Positions 61,601-64,000 of a stretch of DNA of 64,000 nt are shown piece by piece (the stretch's first letter is position 1; each line of letters starts with the position of its first letter). The stretch is from positions 124,001 through 188,000 of the forward strand of contig JAFKAC010000051.1 in NCBI GenBank assembly GCA_025766275.1. Direction: 5' to 3'. Position numbers and translations under genes: made by a program. The DNA is from Lactarius indigo (Eukaryota > Basidiomycota > Agaricomycetes > Russulales > Russulaceae). Under the pieces are notes generated by a model. It ran no database searches and was not told where the DNA came from. It worked only from the letters and a program-made list of their open reading frames with translations.

Positions 61601-63526
61601 TTGTTGAGCATGGCGCGTATATCAATGTTCGCGGACACCCTCCACTTTTCCACACCATCCGATTTCTAGGAGATGCTCGTGTCGACTCCGTGCAGTTCCT
61701 GCTTAGACGTGGCGCAGATGTCAACGCCACAGAGGAGTATTTTTGGACCCCACTGCATATAGCAGCAGAAATGGGAAATCTCAAGGTAGCTCAGATGTTA
61801 CTCGAACACGGGGCACAAGTCGATTGTCGGAACGACAAGGGGCAAACTCCATTACACTTAGTGTCGAACAGGAAGTCTGGCGAAGATGAAGGCGACCGTG
61901 AACGTGAACGTGCTATTCTTGCGCGAATATTGGTGGAGCGCGGTGCGGACGTGATGGCACAAGATGAGGACAGGGCAACCCCATTACATTTCGCATCATC
62001 TTTCGCGCGGGCCGAGATTACCCGGCTGCTGCTCGACCATGACGCAAACGCCCGGGCAGAGAATATCCAAGGCCGGAGCCCACTGCACGAGGTGTCACGA
62101 GGCATCCACCAATATAAAATGTATCCTTACCTCAGGACTTGGTTCTGGGGACCCTGCGTATCACCGCAAATTAGCTCCCAATGTCGCACTGCTTCTACTA
62201 CAGCGCGGCATAGACATGAATGCACTAGATGAGGACCACGCAACCCCGTTACATTTTGCCTCCTCCCATGGGATGCTCGAGGTCACGCAACTACTGCTCG
62301 ATCATGGTGCGAAGGCCAATGCGGAGAATGTACTGGGGCCAGACCTCTCTTCACCTAGTATCGCGACACGAAGAGTACACTAAAGAAAACCCTGATGTCG
62401 CACGGCTATTACTGAAGCTCGGATGGATGTTAACGCACGAGATAAGGACCAGGCAACCCCTTTACATTTTGCGTGTTTCCATGGGCACTTTGAGACCGCA
62501 CTGGTGTTGCTTGATCACGGAGCTGAAGTCAACGCACAGAACGCCGATGGCCAGACCCCATTACACCATGCCATAAACGATCACATATTCGATAATGCCC
62601 GTGTTGCACGGCTACTGTTGGAGAGGGGCGTGGATGTGAATGCACGAGACAAGGACCGAGAAACCCCGTTACATTTGGCGTCTTATCACTACTCGACGGA
62701 GACCATGCTGGTGCTGCTCGATCATGGTGCAGAAACTGACGTACAGAATGCAGACGGCTAGACCCCATTACACCGAGTAACACAGAGTTCACATTATAAC
62801 TCATCCCGTCATGAGCTTGCGCGGCTATTGTTAGAGCGCGGCATGGACGTAAATGCCCGAGACAAGACCCAGGCAACCCCGTTACATTTTGCATCCTACC
62901 GTGGGCTTGTCGATGTCGCAAAGGTGCTGCTCGACCATGGGGCAAGTGCTAATGCGGAGGACATCCAGGGCCAGATTCCATTACACCGAGTATCACAGAG
63001 CTTACGCCATTCCGGATTTGGTCCCCATGTTGTGCGGCTACTGTTAGAGCACGGTGTGGACGTAAATGCACAAGACAAAGAACTGGAAACCCCGCTACAT
63101 TTAGCATCATACTATGGGAATACCGATGTCGCAGAGGAGTTGCTTGATCATGGGGCACAGGTTAACGCAGAAGACATCCGAGGCCAGACGCCACTACACC
63201 GGGTGGTACTAGGCAATCATGAGTACCACAGTTTCACGGAGGCAGAATCGTGGGATCGAAAATTCTATCCACGCACAGCTGCTCGTCTTGCACAACAATT
63301 ACTGGAGCGCGGTGCGAATGTGAATGCACAGAACGAAGACCACGAAACCCCGTTGCACCTGGCGTCACGCCTTCGATTGCTCGAGATGGCGCGAATACTT
63401 CTCAAGCACGGAGCTAACGTCAACGTGAAGAACTTGGAGGGAAAGTCACCTTTGCAGCTCGCTTCTGGGAGAAAGAGGAAGGCAATAAAACGATTGTTGT
63501 CGGAATACTCCGCCAACCAAGTATGA
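58641..63526 (+). pseudogene. NLR gene 3, NACHT part intact, ankyrin part frameshifted
   Basis: Exons as in gene 1: 58641-58928, 58984-59034, 59091-59264, 59312-59594, 59648-59929, 59985-60009, 60059-60664 and 60714 onward, all in phase. The Goodbye-like domain, seven heptads, Walker A and Walker B are preserved. In the last exon a 1-base insertion near 62135 (CTCAGGACTTGG where gene 1 has CTCGAACTTGG) shifts frame to a stop at 62230-62232. A further 1-base insertion near 62333, a 1-base loss near 62423 and a TAG at 62759-62761 (CAG in the paralogues) follow. The ankyrin frame then stays open to the stop at 63524. As it stands it could make a protein of about 1075 residues with NTPase and the first ankyrin repeats. 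None of these changes is a CG-decay change, so they may be ordinary mutation or consensus errors. Confidence 0.8.
59460..59594 (+). repeat. Heptad-coding minisatellite in gene 3 (seven units)
   Basis: Same 21-base units as gene 1 with one more TSDIKD unit, keeping frame. It is the only length difference between genes 1 and 3 in the first seven exons. Confidence 0.85.
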
Positions 63527-64000
63527 TAGGTAGTCGTGATGGACCTGCTTTATGATACAGTGTAGAAACGTTGCTTTGTTTGACAAGTTCATTCGGATAC
63601 ACAGTCTGTAGGTAGTAGCTATATAAAGATGCCGCGCGTCACCTCTGCTCAACCTGACCATTCACGAAAACGTTATCTCCGCCCCTACGCCCGCTCATGA
63701 CAACCGCCCAGTCCAACACGGGAAACCGTCAGCGCACCGCATGTCACACAATTTGATGTGGCCGCGGACCGCACCGCATGTAACATCACCACTGGCGCCA
63801 CGGGAGACGATCCGAGCGCAGGTGGTAAATGGTCAGGGTGTCAACCGCCCGACGAGAATGGACAAAAAAATAACGCCGGAAGGCGAAAAATACCGCACTA
63901 GGGAGATGCGCGGCACGCGGGATTATGCGAACGCGAAATAAACTATTTGTATGCGTTGGGTTAGTCTGGAAGGGAACGAGAAGTTGTGAGTGATGCCAAA
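63527..64000 (+). repeat. Downstream module of NLR gene 3 (cut by the window end)
   Basis: Matches 44094-44580 and 51253-51725. No gene. The array probably continues to the right. Confidence 0.7.

Noticed and set aside
62423..63526. Two separate ankyrin genes downstream of gene 3
   Set aside because: They are the continuation of gene 3's last exon after frameshifts and a TAG; the residues align end to end with genes 1 and 2.
1..64000. tRNA, rRNA genes, CRISPR arrays or bacterial operons
   Set aside because: I looked for cloverleaf-like arms, regular spaced repeats and Shine-Dalgarno-led gene strings and saw none; the intron-rich genes show that this is a fungal nuclear region.

Overview
The window is nuclear DNA of a filamentous fungus, most probably a mushroom-forming basidiomycete (Agaricomycetes). 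The evidence is 45-90 base GT-AG introns, Plavaka-type DNA transposons, chromovirus (Ty3/gypsy) retrotransposons, and STAND proteins with a Goodbye-like N-terminus, a NACHT domain and ankyrin repeats. I see no bacterial, organellar or viral genome. Almost everything here is either a mobile element or a fast-evolving NLR-like family.

Layout. (1) 1-7065: a Plavaka-type transposon with two divergent genes. The transposase (365-3722, minus) is readable as nine exons with no defect. An acidic accessory gene (3944-6578, plus) has one in-frame TGA. (2) 7066-9741: a relic of the NLR intergenic module, cut by a 5'-truncated LINE that itself holds a solo LTR. (3) 9742-17748 and 24160-32166: two 8007-bp chromovirus copies, A and B, in opposite orientation and exact mirror images (A coordinate + B coordinate = 41908). 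Both carry the same gag, pol and ORF3 lesions. (4) 17749-24159, between them: a second Plavaka transposase broken by a solo LTR that holds another solo LTR, the 5' part of that element's accessory gene, one transposon end, and the 3' tail of the LINE. (5) 32167-35103: the 3' part of the same accessory gene and the other transposon end. (6) 35104-64000: an array of Goodbye-NACHT-ankyrin paralogues. Gene 1 is intact (39408-44093), gene 2 has lost its 5' half (48134-51252), and gene 3 is frameshifted (58641-63526). They are separated by decayed copies of a shared intergenic module.

The main reading is historical. If the 6.4-kb segment 17749-24159 is mentally inverted, several broken features become whole. 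Chromovirus A gains identical 5-bp target duplications (GTGAT/GTGAT) and B gains near-identical ones (ATCGA/ATCAA). The LINE gains a 14-bp target duplication and its poly(A) tail. The second Plavaka element recovers the head-to-head gene layout of the first and matching inverted ends at a TA target. A crossover between the two inverted chromoviruses, followed by arm-to-arm homogenisation, is therefore the best explanation.

Functionally, the only genes that look able to make full-length products are the first Plavaka transposase and NLR gene 1. NLR gene 2 could still make an ankyrin-rich protein without its NTPase core. Exon boundaries were placed by hand from splice motifs and frame continuity. 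Family names come from recognising motifs, not from a database search.
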